DNA of 64,000 nucleotides from Halostreptopolyspora alba (GCA_003725585.1 RJMB01000002.1:310001-374000); one strand, 5' to 3'; counted from the stretch's first letter, positions 27,404 through 36,672 are shown. Numbers and translations: made by a program. The notes: a model not told the origin generated them from the letters alone.

Positions 27404-29302
27404 TCACGAAGCCGCGGCCATCTCGGTCGACTGGTCGTGCTGGGAGCCGAACTGGGTGCGGTACAGCTGCGAGTAGCGTCCCTCGGCGGCGAGCAGCTCG
27501 GTGTGCGTACCGCGTTCGACGACGCGGCCCTGCTCCACCACCAGGATCTGGTCGGCCGCCTGGACGGTGGAGAGGCGATGAGCGATCACCACCGAAGTGC
27601 GGCCCTGGAGCACCTCGCCCAGCGCCTCCTGCACCGCCGCCTCCGAGGTGGAGTCCAGGTGCGCGGTGGCCTCGTCGAGGATCACCACCCGCGGTTGCGC
27701 CAGCAACAGTCGCGCGATCGTCAGGCGTTGGCGCTCGCCCCCGGAAAGGCGGTAGCCCCGTTCACCCACGATGGTGTCCAGTCCGTCCGGAAGCGAGGTG
27801 ACGAGGTCCTCCATCCGGGAGCGGCGTAGCGCGTCCCACAACTCCTCCTCGGTTGCCTCGGGGTGGGCCAGCAGCAGGTTGGCCCGCACCGTGTCGTGGA
27901 ACAGGTGGCCGTCCTGGGTGACCATTCCCATCGCTTCGCGGATGGAGGCGGCGGTCAGGTCGCGCACATCCGTACCCGCCAGGCGCACCGCACCACTGTC
28001 GACGTCGTAGAGGCGTGGCGCGAGCTGGGCGATCGTGGACTTACCCGCCCCCGAGGAGCCCACCAGTGCCACCATCTGCCCCGGTTCGGCACGGAACGAG
28101 ATGTCGTGCAGCACCTCGACCCCGCCGCGGGTGTCGAGGGTGGCGACCTCCTCCAGGGACGCCAGCGACACCTGCTCGGCCGAGGGGTAGGAGAAGCGCA
28201 CGTGGTCGAACTCCAGCGAGACCGGCCCCTCGGGCAGGGCGCGGGCGTCGGGTTTGTCCGCGACCAGGGGCCGCAGGTCCAGAACCTCGAACACCCGCTC
28301 GAAGCTGACCAGGGCGCTCATCACCTCCACCCGGGCCGTGGCCAGGGCCGTCAGTGGTGCGTACATGCGGGTGAGCAGCAGCGCGAGGGACACCACGGAT
28401 CCGGGGTCGAGTTGGCCACGCAGCGCGTAGAACCCACCGACGCCGTAGACGAGCGCCAGTGCCAACGCCGATACCAGGGTCAGCGCGGTGACGAACGCCT
28501 CCTGGACCATGGCGGTGCGCACCCCGATGTCGCGCACGCGTCGGGCGCGGACGGCGAACTCGGCGGACTCGTGGTCGGGCCGACCGAACAGCTTGACCAG
28601 GGTCGCCCCGGGGGCCGAGAAACGCTCGGTCATCTGGGTGCTCATCAGGGCGTTGTGGTTGGCGGCCTCACGTTCGAGCCGGGCGAGTTTGGCGCCCATC
28701 CGGCGCGCGGGAAGCACGAACAGGGGGAGCATCCCCAGGGCGAGCAGGGTGATCTGCCAGGAGATGCCGGTCATGACCGCGAGTGTGAGCAGCAGTGTGA
28801 CGGTGTTGCTGACCACGCCGGAGAGTACGTCACTGAACGCCCGCTGGGCGCCGATGACGTCGTTGTTGAGGCGGCTGACCAGCGCCCCGGTGCGGGCGCG
28901 GGTGAAGAAGGCGATCGGCATGCGCTGCACGTGGTTGTAGACCGCCGTGCGCATGTCGAGGATGAGGCCCTCGCCGATGCGTGCCGACAGCCACCGCGAC
29001 AGCAGCCCGAATCCGGCCTCGCCCAGCGCGATCGCGGCGATCACCGTGGCCAGGAGCGCGACGAAGCCCACGGTGGCGCCGCCGACGATGGCGTCGACCA
29101 CCCGGCCCGCCAGCAGCGGGGTGGCCACCGCCAGGGCCGCGGTGATGACGCTGAGCACCAGGAACCAGGCCAGGCGGCGCCGGTGGGGGAGCGCGAACTG
29201 TCGCCAGATGCGGCGCAGGGTGGCCAGGGATAGGGGACGCCGGTCCTGTTGGGCGTGTATGGCGTTGTACATCGACGTCATCGCGGTCAGCTGTAGATCC
29301 AT
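27404..29302 (-). CDS. ABC transporter, fused permease/ATPase (MdlB/MsbA type)
   Basis: A 632-aa half-transporter. Six membrane helices lie at about residues 35-330 (LAWFLVLSVITAALAVATPLLAGRVVD at the start), then a nucleotide-binding domain with Walker A VGSSGAGKST, Q-loop MVTQDGHLF, signature LSGGERQRL, Walker B VVILDEATAHLD and H-loop IAHRLS. It would homodimerise and export a hydrophobic compound. The promoter in front has the SoxR/MerR layout, so it is probably induced by redox-cycling compounds, as known for a SoxR-controlled ABC exporter in Streptomyces coelicolor. It is divergent from the ACP/ketosynthase genes. Confidence 0.92.
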   Translation of the reverse strand: MDLQLTAMTSMYNAIHAQQDRRPLSLATLRRIWRQFALPHRRRLAWFLVLSVITAALAVATPLLAGRVVDAIVGGATVGFVALLATVIAAIALGEAGFGLLSRWLSARIGEGLILDMRTAVYNHVQRMPIAFFTRARTGALVSRLNNDVIGAQRAFSDVLSGVVSNTVTLLLTLAVMTGISWQITLLALGMLPLFVLPARRMGAKLARLEREAANHNALMSTQMTERFSAPGATLVKLFGRPDHESAEFAVRARRVRDIGVRTAMVQEAFVTALTLVSALALALVYGVGGFYALRGQLDPGSVVSLALLLTRMYAPLTALATARVEVMSALVSFERVFEVLDLRPLVADKPDARALPEGPVSLEFDHVRFSYPSAEQVSLASLEEVATLDTRGGVEVLHDISFRAEPGQMVALVGSSGAGKSTIAQLAPRLYDVDSGAVRLAGTDVRDLTAASIREAMGMVTQDGHLFHDTVRANLLLAHPEATEEELWDALRRSRMEDLVTSLPDGLDTIVGERGYRLSGGERQRLTIARLLLAQPRVVILDEATAHLDSTSEAAVQEALGEVLQGRTSVVIAHRLSTVQAADQILVVEQGRVVERGTHTELLAAEGRYSQLYRTQFGSQHDQSTEMAAAS

Positions 29303-29356
29303 CCCGTACCCCCGGTCTTGGTCGTCTCGGGTGTGGCGTCGTCAGAGACAACCGAG

Positions 29357-29387
29357 ACCCTAGAACCTCTAGTTGACTTGAGGTCAA
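29357..29387 (-). promoter_or_regulatory. SoxR/MerR-type promoter of the ABC exporter
   Basis: On the minus strand TTGACC (29387-29382) is followed by exactly 19 nt and then TAGGGT (29362-29357); an over-long 19-bp spacer is the hallmark of MerR-family activated promoters. The spacer region holds CCTCAAGTCAACTAGAGG (29383-29366), which matches the SoxR box CCTCAAGTTAACTTGAGG at 16 of 18 bases. The promoter ends 55 nt before the ATG. No soxR gene is in the window. Confidence 0.75.
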
Positions 29388-29518
29388 GGTGCGGCGCGTG
29401 CCCCAAAGGCGCGTTCGATTGGCGACATTTCGCGTGGACTCTCCCGAACACCTGCGCCTTCCAACCTCTCCGTGGCACCGTGGTTACTCACTGTTGGAAA
29501 CACGGGGGAGGAATCGCG

Positions 29519-29770
29519 TTGAGCGAGGCGTACGACCTGCTCGTCGACCGGTTGACGAACCAGCTCGGGCTCGACCGTGACGAGATCGGCCCCGACATGA
29601 CCTTCGAGGAGTTGCGGCTGGACTCCTTCGCCATGGTCGAGCTGGGGCTGATGCTGCACGAGGAGTTGGGTGTGTTCCTGTTCGAGGAGTTCGATCCACA
29701 GACAACGCTGGCCCAGGCCGCCGAGCGCATGTCCCACACCACCAACGAGAGCGCCCAGGAGCAGCAGTGA
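29519..29770 (+). CDS. Acyl carrier protein
   Basis: An 83-aa ACP from TTG 29519, fixed by GGAGGA seven nucleotides upstream. The phosphopantetheine site is LRLDSFAMVEL (Ser36), followed by the acidic helix HEELGVFLFEEF. It is discrete, so it serves a type II fatty-acid or polyketide system. The next gene, a ketosynthase, starts within its stop codon (GTGA). It carries DSFA where the housekeeping ACP has DSLD, which fits a dedicated secondary-metabolism ACP. Confidence 0.88.
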   Translation: MSEAYDLLVDRLTNQLGLDRDEIGPDMTFEELRLDSFAMVELGLMLHEELGVFLFEEFDPQTTLAQAAERMSHTTNESAQEQQ

Positions 29771-30987
29771 ACGCGCCGGAGATCGTCGTCACCGGACTCG
29801 GGATGGTCAGCCCGGCCGGCATCGGTGTCCCGGCCAACTGGCACACCCTGCGCTCGGGATCCTCCGTCGCGGCCCACGACCCCGAACTGGAGGGGCTCCC
29901 GGTGGACTTCTCGTGCGCGGTGCCCGGCTTCGACGCAGACGCTCTGCTGGGACGCAGCATCAGTTGGCGGCTGGACCGCTTCTCGCACATGGCGTTGGTC
30001 GCCGCCCGCGAAGCCGTGGCGGACGCCGGAGTCGGCCCGGACACCGCCACCCCCGAGCGCGTCGGAGTGGTGTTGGGCGTGGGCGCCAACAGTTCCCACC
30101 ACTACGCGCGCGAGTTCGCCCATCTGGCACAGGGCCAGTTCCGTAGCATGTCGCCGCTGCTCGTCCCGCGCAGCATCCCCAACATGGTCGCCGGGGAGAT
30201 CACCATCGACCAGGGGTTCCGGGGACCGAGCCTCGTCACCGCCACGGCGTGCGCCTCCGGAACGACCGCGATCGGACTGGCGCGCGACCTCATTCGCGCG
30301 GGCACCTGCGACGTGGTGGTCACCGGCGGCAGCGAATCCCTGCGCAGCCCGATCTACGCGGCCGCCTACGCGCGGATGGACGCGCTGGCGCGCGACGTCG
30401 ACCCCGCCGGGGCCTCGCGGCCGTTCGACGCCCACCGCAGCGGGTTCGTGCTGGGTGAGGGCGCGGGGATCATGACCCTGGAACGCGCCGAGCACGCGCG
30501 CGCCCGTGGAGCCCGGGAACGAGCCCGGGTGGCCGGCTACGGCGCCACGTCCGACGCCCACCACTTCACACGCCCCGACCCGCAGGGCGATGGCGTCAGG
30601 CTCGCGGTCAGCGCCGCTCTGGAAGACGCCGATCTCGCCGCCCGCGAGGTGGACCACGTCAGCGCGCACGCCACCGCCACCCCCATCGGGGACCTCGCCG
30701 AGGCCAGGGCGCTGCGCGCGGCGTTGCCCACTTCGCCCCCGGTGACCGCGCTCAAGAGTGTCACCGGCCACGCCCAGGGGGCCGCCGGCGCCCTGGAGGC
30801 GGTTGCCGCGGTGCTGACACTGCAGCACCAGGAGATCCCGCCCACCGCCAACCTCGACAGCATCGACCCGGAGGTCGAGCTGGACGTGGTGGCCAAGGCG
30901 CCGAGGCTGACGCCGATGCGCACCGCGCTGAGCACGTCGGTCGGGTTCGGGGGGCAGAACGCCGCGCTGCTGCTCGCCAACCCCTGA
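29767..30987 (+). CDS. Beta-ketoacyl-ACP synthase II-like (FabF-type) ketosynthase
   Basis: A 406-aa condensing enzyme with a complete catalytic set: nucleophile Cys162 in VTATACASGTTA, His301 in SAHATATPIGD, Lys330 and His335 in LKSVTGHAQGAAG. The glycine-rich end is GFGGQNAALLL in place of the FGGTNG of housekeeping FabF. It therefore should decarboxylate malonyl-ACP and elongate an acyl chain. Coupling to the ACP by a 4-nt overlap and to the KAS III-like gene 58 nt downstream defines a three-gene unit. There is no ketoreductase, dehydratase or chain-length factor next to it, so it must borrow partners or make a very short product. Confidence 0.9.
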   Translation: MNAPEIVVTGLGMVSPAGIGVPANWHTLRSGSSVAAHDPELEGLPVDFSCAVPGFDADALLGRSISWRLDRFSHMALVAAREAVADAGVGPDTATPERVGVVLGVGANSSHHYAREFAHLAQGQFRSMSPLLVPRSIPNMVAGEITIDQGFRGPSLVTATACASGTTAIGLARDLIRAGTCDVVVTGGSESLRSPIYAAAYARMDALARDVDPAGASRPFDAHRSGFVLGEGAGIMTLERAEHARARGARERARVAGYGATSDAHHFTRPDPQGDGVRLAVSAALEDADLAAREVDHVSAHATATPIGDLAEARALRAALPTSPPVTALKSVTGHAQGAAGALEAVAAVLTLQHQEIPPTANLDSIDPEVELDVVAKAPRLTPMRTALSTSVGFGGQNAALLLANP

Positions 30988-31045
30988 GCCGGCCCCGCCC
31001 CGACCGGCAGCACGCAGCCGGCCACGACAACGAAAGGAACCCCCA

Positions 31046-32050
31046 GTGAGAGTCGACGCGGCCCTGAGCATCGCCGCTGCCTCGGCCTGGCTCCCCCCAG
31101 AGCGCTACCACCTCGAGGAGGCACGGGCCGCCGGTGTCGTCACCGAGACGCAGGCGCGACGCGCCGCCGGTCCCGTGGCCGCCTGCGCCGGAACCACCCC
31201 CGTCGACGAGATGGCCGTCTCCGCCGCGCGGGACGCCCTCAAGCTGGGCGATGCCACCGCCGACGACGTCACCCTGTTCCACTACGCCTGGTCCTACGAC
31301 CAGGGGGAGCACCTGTGGTCCCCCGCACACCAGATCGCGCGGGCGATCGGCATCACCGCCCGCGCCAGTGTGGGATTCTGCGAGATGTCCAACGCGGGCG
31401 CGACCGCCCTACACGCCGCCGCGTGCTCGATGATGCTCGAACCGCACCTGGACCGAGCCCTGGTCACCACGTCGGACAACTTCAGCGCGCTGCCCTACGA
31501 CCGTTGGACCAATTCCATGGTCAACATCCTCAGCGACGGAGCGACCGCCGCGCTGCTCACCCGCGACTCCGGGCCGCTTCCCATCATGGCACTCGCCTCC
31601 GGTGGAGACTCGCTGATCGGGGGAGGGTTGGTGCCCCACCGGCACCCGTTCCAGGCCGCGAGGCACGGTCACGAGGTCTCACGTGAGGACTGGCACGGTG
31701 CCGCGCGGGCCATCACCGCACTACGTGAGGCGGTCGTCAGCACCGTCACCGCGGCTCTGGACGACGCCGGCCTGAGCCCCGGGGACCCCCGTATCAGCGC
31801 CGTGCTCACCCCGCGGATGTCGGCGGCGTTGGCGAGCACGGCGCTACCGCGTCTGCTGCCCAGTCCCCTCTACCAGCGCCACATCATGCTCGGCCAGGAC
31901 ACCGGCCACATAGGCACCGGGGACCTGTTGGCCAACCTCGCGTGGCTGCTGGAGCGCCCCGATCCCGCCCCCGACAGCTACACCGTTCTGGTGTCCTTCG
32001 GTTTCGGCGGCAACGTCACCTGCCTCGTCGTGGCCAACACCCCCGGCTGA
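31046..32050 (+). CDS. KAS III-like (FabH-fold) protein lacking the catalytic Cys
   Basis: A 334-aa thiolase-fold protein from GTG 31046 behind AAAGGAA. Alignment by eye with FabH puts GFCEMSNAGATAL against the FDVAAACAGFTYAL block, so the nucleophile Cys is Asn116. The FabH His falls at Pro256 (VLTPRMS) and the FabH Asn region reads GHIGTGD (His288, Asp293). GHxGxxD is the His/Asp pair of KAS III-like acyltransferases such as CerJ, but those keep a Cys or Ser nucleophile. Cys112, four residues earlier, is the only nearby thiol. Starter selection, acyl transfer by another mechanism, or a non-catalytic partner of the ketosynthase are all possible. Confidence 0.82.
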   Translation: MRVDAALSIAAASAWLPPERYHLEEARAAGVVTETQARRAAGPVAACAGTTPVDEMAVSAARDALKLGDATADDVTLFHYAWSYDQGEHLWSPAHQIARAIGITARASVGFCEMSNAGATALHAAACSMMLEPHLDRALVTTSDNFSALPYDRWTNSMVNILSDGATAALLTRDSGPLPIMALASGGDSLIGGGLVPHRHPFQAARHGHEVSREDWHGAARAITALREAVVSTVTAALDDAGLSPGDPRISAVLTPRMSAALASTALPRLLPSPLYQRHIMLGQDTGHIGTGDLLANLAWLLERPDPAPDSYTVLVSFGFGGNVTCLVVANTPG

Positions 32051-32076
32051 CCCCGCGCGATCGGGAGCGGACCGGG

Positions 32077-33375
32077 CTAGGACGGGGTGGCTTCGCTGTC
32101 GTCACCGGCCGCGTCCCCGGGAGTCTCGGATCCGCGCAGCATGCCGGGTTCGGTTCGGGCGACCACCCGGGTGGCCACCAGATCACCGGTGACGTTGCAC
32201 ATCGTGCGGGCCATGTCCAGGATCGCGTCGATGCCGGCGACCAGGGCGACCGGGGCCATCGACAGCCCCGCCTGCGACACCGTCATCGTCAACATGATCA
32301 ACCCGGCACCCGGCACACCCGCGGTGCCGATCGAGGCCAGCACCCCCACCAGCACGACCGTCACGAGTTCGGCCAGTGTCAGCTCGGCACCGGAGACGTT
32401 GGCGACGAAGACGGTGGCGGCGCCGACGTAGATCGCGGTGCCGTCCATGTTGATGGTCGCGCCGAGCGGCAGGCTGAAACTGTAGACCCCCTCGTGGACG
32501 CCCATCCGCTCAGCGGCGCGGGATGACACCGGCAGGGTGCCGCTGCTGGAGCGGGTGACGAACGCCGTCGCCATGGGGTCCTTGGCCGCACCGAAGAACC
32601 GTCCGATCCCGACACGGAAGGCCAGCAGGATCAGCACGTACACCGCGATCTGCAGGACGATGGCGCCGTAGACGACCCCGGTGAGTTTGGCCAGCGGACC
32701 GAGCGCCTCGACACCGGTCTCGCCCATGACCACGGCGATCAGCGCGAACACACCGATGGGGGCGTACTGCAGCACGCCCCGAACCACCAGGAAGACCAGC
32801 TCGACGGCGCCGTCGACCCCGCGGCGCAGGAACTCGCCGAGCTCGCGCAGGCGCGCCTCGTCGCTGCCGCGCATGAGGGTGAGCGCGATCCCGGCCGCGA
32901 TGGCCACGAACATCACCGCCAGGACGTTGCCCTCGACCATGGCCGCGAACGGGTTGTCCGGAACGATGTCGAGCAGTGTCTCCGAGACCGGCGGGGGGTC
33001 CTCCCCTTCCTCCTCGGCGTCGCCGGGCGGGCTCAGCCCCGTGCCCGGGGCCACCGCCAGCGCCAGCGCCAGCCCGACCGTGATGGCGAACGCCGAGGTC
33101 ACCAGGTAGAAAAGGAACACCTTGAACCCGATGCGGCCCAGACGTGCCGGGGTGATGGCCGAGACCCCCGCGATGAGGGTGACGATGATGAGCGGCATCA
33201 CCAGCATCCCCAGCAGGCGGACGAACACCTCACCCAACGGAGCGATGACGGTGATGGGCTCACCCACGGCCAACCCCACGACGACGCCGGCGAGCAGGCC
33301 GATCGCCATCTTGTAGATCAACGGGAACTCGAGGTAGCGGCGCCAGAGTGAGAGGGGAGACGTCTGGTCGGCCAT
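32077..33375 (-). CDS. Dicarboxylate/amino acid:cation symporter (DAACS family)
   Basis: A 432-aa GltP/DctA-type carrier with eight membrane helices and two re-entrant hairpins. The serine-rich HP1 tip is RSSSGTLPVSS, TM7 carries NMDGTAIYV, and TM8 carries DMARTMCNVTGD. An acidic insert (GDAEEEGEDPPP) sits in the outer loop after TM3, and the tail is acidic. It would import glutamate, aspartate or C4-dicarboxylates with Na+ or H+. It is convergent with the KAS III-like gene, 26 nt away. Confidence 0.93.
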   Translation of the reverse strand: MADQTSPLSLWRRYLEFPLIYKMAIGLLAGVVVGLAVGEPITVIAPLGEVFVRLLGMLVMPLIIVTLIAGVSAITPARLGRIGFKVFLFYLVTSAFAITVGLALALAVAPGTGLSPPGDAEEEGEDPPPVSETLLDIVPDNPFAAMVEGNVLAVMFVAIAAGIALTLMRGSDEARLRELGEFLRRGVDGAVELVFLVVRGVLQYAPIGVFALIAVVMGETGVEALGPLAKLTGVVYGAIVLQIAVYVLILLAFRVGIGRFFGAAKDPMATAFVTRSSSGTLPVSSRAAERMGVHEGVYSFSLPLGATINMDGTAIYVGAATVFVANVSGAELTLAELVTVVLVGVLASIGTAGVPGAGLIMLTMTVSQAGLSMAPVALVAGIDAILDMARTMCNVTGDLVATRVVARTEPGMLRGSETPGDAAGDDSEATPS

Positions 33376-33552
33376 CGGTGTCCTTTACCGGATCGAGAGC
33401 GGCGAACGCGGAATACCTACCAACACAACGGCGAGGTACACATCACGGGCCGGTTGCTTCCGGGGAGAGCGCGCTGAACACCGCCCCGGATCGGATGGCG
33501 GTTGCCCGCCGCCGGTGATCCGGGGATCGGCTGGGTGCGTCGCGGGTGGGGC

Positions 33553-34398
33553 TCAGTCGAAGAGGTCCTCGGCGCTGGTGGCGGTGAGCGCGCGCTGGAG
33601 CCACGTGTCGAGCTGGTCGGAGTCGGCGCAGCTCAGGATGCGCTCACGCGCCTCGTCGGGCACCGGGATGCCCCGCCTCTGGAGGATCTTGACCACCGAC
33701 TCGGCCTCACCCTCGACCTTGCCCCGTCCGTAGTACCTCCGCGCGAAGTCGCTGCGGTACTTGTAGGTGTCCGTTGCCATCAAATCCTCCAGGTACCTCT
33801 TTGCGGCTTCGGGAAGCGCCGTGAGCACATAGTCAGCGTACAGCTCGGCCTTCTCGTCCTCGATGGTCAACAGGCTCTCGGCGAACGTGTCGAGAACATC
33901 GAGATCGGTGCTGTGGAAGAGCGCGGAGAGCAACGCCAGCTCCGGGACCTGACGCGCCCGCTCCACGGTGGCGACCACGGGCACCGCCTTCGGTCCGATC
34001 ACCAGCGGTGTCAGCGACCACCCCGGATGGCCCATGTGGATCGGTGCGGCGCACCAGTTCGCGGTCCGGTCGTCGGGGCACAGCACCAGCAGTGTGGCCG
34101 AGCACCGCAATCTGGCCCGCAGCGTGGCCAGATAGACCGGCCAGCTCCACCTCTTCGCGTCGTCGCGGTCGCGCTGGATCTCCACCACGATGGCGAGGTC
34201 CCGGTCGTCGGTGGTGAGCCGAACCACCGCGTCCGCTCGGTACTCGGTCGGCACGCAGTCGGTGAGCTCGCCGGATTCGACACGCGCCCGGGTGTAGGAG
34301 GGCATCTCGACATCGAGTGCCTCCTCCAGCAGTACGGCCGCCAACGAGGGCTGGTATCGGAACAGTTCGATCAGAAGTTCATGCTCGAAGGTTGGCAC
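33553..34398 (-). CDS. Rpn-like PD-(D/E)xK nuclease-fold protein
   Basis: A 281-aa protein typical of a large actinomycete family related to Rpn/PD-(D/E)xK putative transposases. It opens VPTFEHELLIELFRYQPSLAAVLL. The nuclease core is YRADAVVRL (Asp) followed by DLAIVVEIQRDRDDAKRWSWPVY (ExQ motif). A helical tail contains YGRGKVEGEAESVVKILQRRGI. The start is taken as GTG 34398, where family-like sequence begins; the frame continues upstream to 34446. Rpn proteins in E. coli promote RecA-independent recombination, but the role of the actinomycete group is unproven. Confidence 0.75.
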   Translation of the reverse strand: MPTFEHELLIELFRYQPSLAAVLLEEALDVEMPSYTRARVESGELTDCVPTEYRADAVVRLTTDDRDLAIVVEIQRDRDDAKRWSWPVYLATLRARLRCSATLLVLCPDDRTANWCAAPIHMGHPGWSLTPLVIGPKAVPVVATVERARQVPELALLSALFHSTDLDVLDTFAESLLTIEDEKAELYADYVLTALPEAAKRYLEDLMATDTYKYRSDFARRYYGRGKVEGEAESVVKILQRRGIPVPDEARERILSCADSDQLDTWLQRALTATSAEDLFD

Positions 34399-34517
34399 GA
34401 CGGGGACATTACCGAACGTACCCACGTGTACGTGGTGGGTTCTCACAACTCGCCAGAGAAAACCGCGGGGTCCGGCCGCGACGGGCCGGACCCCTGGAAG
34501 GGGCGGAGGGCTGTGCC

Positions 34518-36422
34518 TCAGGTGCCGATGACCCCGCCGTCGTCCTTGCGGATGACCACGGTGGCCGAGCGAGGGCGGCCGTCGGGGTCGAAGTCGGGCC
34601 AGTTGCTCACCGCGCGTGGGTCCTGTGGGGTGGGCTCACCGATGGTGGCGGTCTCCTCGCCGGGGTGCTGCACGTTGATGAGCATGGTCCGCTGGTCCGG
34701 CGTGGTGATCACCCCGGTGATCTCGGCCCCCTTCGGCCCGGTGAGGAACCGTCGGATCTCGCCGGAGTCGGGGTCGGCGGCCAGCATCTGGTTGTTGCCG
34801 ATGTTGTCGTAACCGGCATCGGGGTCGTTCTGCACCGAGTTGGAGACGTCGGTCTGGATCCACAGCCGCCCGTCGGGGTCGAACCACAGGCCGTCGGGGG
34901 AGCCGAAGATGCTGTCCTCGTCGAGCTCCACCGCGTCGTCGTAGGCGGGATCGCCGGCGAGCACGAAGATGTCCCAGGTGAACGTGGTCGCGGTGTTGTG
35001 GCCGTTCTTCTCGTGCCACTTGATGATGTGGCCGTAGGAGTTGGGGTTGCGCGGGTTGGCGTCGCCCTCGCCCAGCTCGCCGTTGGTCAGACTGCAGAAC
35101 ACGTCCTGGGTGCCGGGCTGCACCGCGATCCACTCGGGACGATCCATGGGGGTCGCGCCGAGGGCGTCCGCAGCCTCACGGGTGCGCAGCAACACGTCGG
35201 CCTGGCCCGTCCACCCGTTGTCCGAGCCCAGCGGCCCCTCACCGAACACCAGCGGCAGCCACTCGCCGCCACCGTCGTCGTCGAACCGGGCGACGTAGAG
35301 CGTGCCCTCGTCCAGCGGGCTGTTTCCCTTGGCTCGCACCGACCTCCACGGCTTGTCCCCGACGAACTTGTAGATGTAGTCGCCGTCCTGGTCGTCGCCG
35401 GTGTAGACCACGACGCGGGCGCGGCTCTCGGTGACTGTGGCGCCCTCGTGTTTGACCCGCCCCAGCGCGGTGCGCTTGACCGGGGTGTGGTCGGTGTCGA
35501 AGGGGTCGATCTCGACCACCCACCCGAACCGGTTGAGTTCCCTGGGGTTCTGCGCGACGTCGAAGCGCGGGTCCACCTCGTGCCAGCGGTAGCCGAACCC
35601 TTCGGAGTTGATCCCGTAGCGCCGCTGTAGCTGGTTGGGCTCCCACGACCCGTCGTCGGTGCCGAAGTAGGAGTTGAAGTTCTCCTCGCAGGCGAGGTAG
35701 GTGTTCCACGGGGTCACCCCGTGCGAGCAGTTGTTGATCGTCCCCCGGGCCTGGGAGTCCCGCGCCTGCAGCTCGGGATAGTCAACCGGGACCGGCCCGG
35801 AGAACTCGACCGGGGTGGTCGGGGTGACCTTGCGGTTGCGGTCGGAGTCGACCACCTGCCACTGCCCGTCGACCAGCCGGACCTCCACGATGGTGACACC
35901 GTGCGAGGCCAGGGCCTTGTCCACCTTCTCCTGGGTCATTTCCTCGTCACCGTCGGTGTAGAGGAGCGTGGTGTCGACGTACTCGTGGTTGACGACCAGC
36001 AGCCCGTGCTCGCTGGCGTCCTTGCCCCTGCCCAGGGGGAAGAAGTGCATCCCGTCGTGGTGCGAGCCGACCTGCTGGGCCGCCTCCTCAACGGTGTTGG
36101 AGGCGTCCTTGGCCCAGGAGGGGCCATCCGAACGCAGGGGGTGGCCCCACGGGAGGAGCACGGTGGCGCTGTAGCCCTCGGGAACCGTGACCTTGTCCTC
36201 CTCACTCGGGGGGACCGCCTCGAAACCGAGCAACGCGCTCTTGCCGTCCTTGGCTGGATGTGCGTTCACGGTCGTGCCCGTCATTCCGGTGAGTAGGAAA
36301 CCGGTGGCCGCGACCGTGCCGCCGCGCATCACGTCGCGACGTGAATAACGGTCGGCAACGACTTTCGCGAAAGGGGTGTTTCCTGAGCGATTGGAGCTAA
36401 TGTCGTCGGGGTCGAATCCCAT
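34518..36422 (-). CDS. phoX: PhoX-family alkaline phosphatase, Tat-exported
   Basis: A 634-aa protein from ATG 36422 behind GAGG. The twin-arginine signal is YSRRDVM at residues 26-32, followed by GGTVAATGFLLTGMTG, so it is exported folded. The body is the PhoX/DUF839 beta-propeller, with HGVTPWNTYLACEENFN, RFGWVVEIDPFD, YTGDDQDGDYIYKFV and SPDGLWFDPDGRLWIQTD. PhoX enzymes hydrolyse phosphate esters using Fe and Ca. Control by phosphate starvation is expected, and a PHO-like box lies upstream. Confidence 0.92.
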   Translation of the reverse strand: MGFDPDDISSNRSGNTPFAKVVADRYSRRDVMRGGTVAATGFLLTGMTGTTVNAHPAKDGKSALLGFEAVPPSEEDKVTVPEGYSATVLLPWGHPLRSDGPSWAKDASNTVEEAAQQVGSHHDGMHFFPLGRGKDASEHGLLVVNHEYVDTTLLYTDGDEEMTQEKVDKALASHGVTIVEVRLVDGQWQVVDSDRNRKVTPTTPVEFSGPVPVDYPELQARDSQARGTINNCSHGVTPWNTYLACEENFNSYFGTDDGSWEPNQLQRRYGINSEGFGYRWHEVDPRFDVAQNPRELNRFGWVVEIDPFDTDHTPVKRTALGRVKHEGATVTESRARVVVYTGDDQDGDYIYKFVGDKPWRSVRAKGNSPLDEGTLYVARFDDDGGGEWLPLVFGEGPLGSDNGWTGQADVLLRTREAADALGATPMDRPEWIAVQPGTQDVFCSLTNGELGEGDANPRNPNSYGHIIKWHEKNGHNTATTFTWDIFVLAGDPAYDDAVELDEDSIFGSPDGLWFDPDGRLWIQTDVSNSVQNDPDAGYDNIGNNQMLAADPDSGEIRRFLTGPKGAEITGVITTPDQRTMLINVQHPGEETATIGEPTPQDPRAVSNWPDFDPDGRPRSATVVIRKDDGGVIGT

Positions 36423-36672
36423 CACGCATCCTCGTTCACGTTTACGCCCGGCAGGCCCGGGTGTACGGGGGGTCTCGCATTCACGCGAGACTGACAGGAC
36501 GCTACGGCAGGCGGACATGGCCGGTCCAGGCCACCGCACCGGCTGGGCACGTCGCCCACGAAATGGTGACTGGGGCCCACCTGCGCAGGTCAGAGTGCCT
36601 AACCACGATTCCTGAGGTAAAACACTCCCCGAACATGGTCACCGCCGATATCGACCGATTCCCGACCATTCT

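Noticed and set aside
33553-34398. Rpn-like gene as evidence for an insertion sequence
   Set aside because: No terminal inverted repeats, target duplication or second transposase gene are visible around it.
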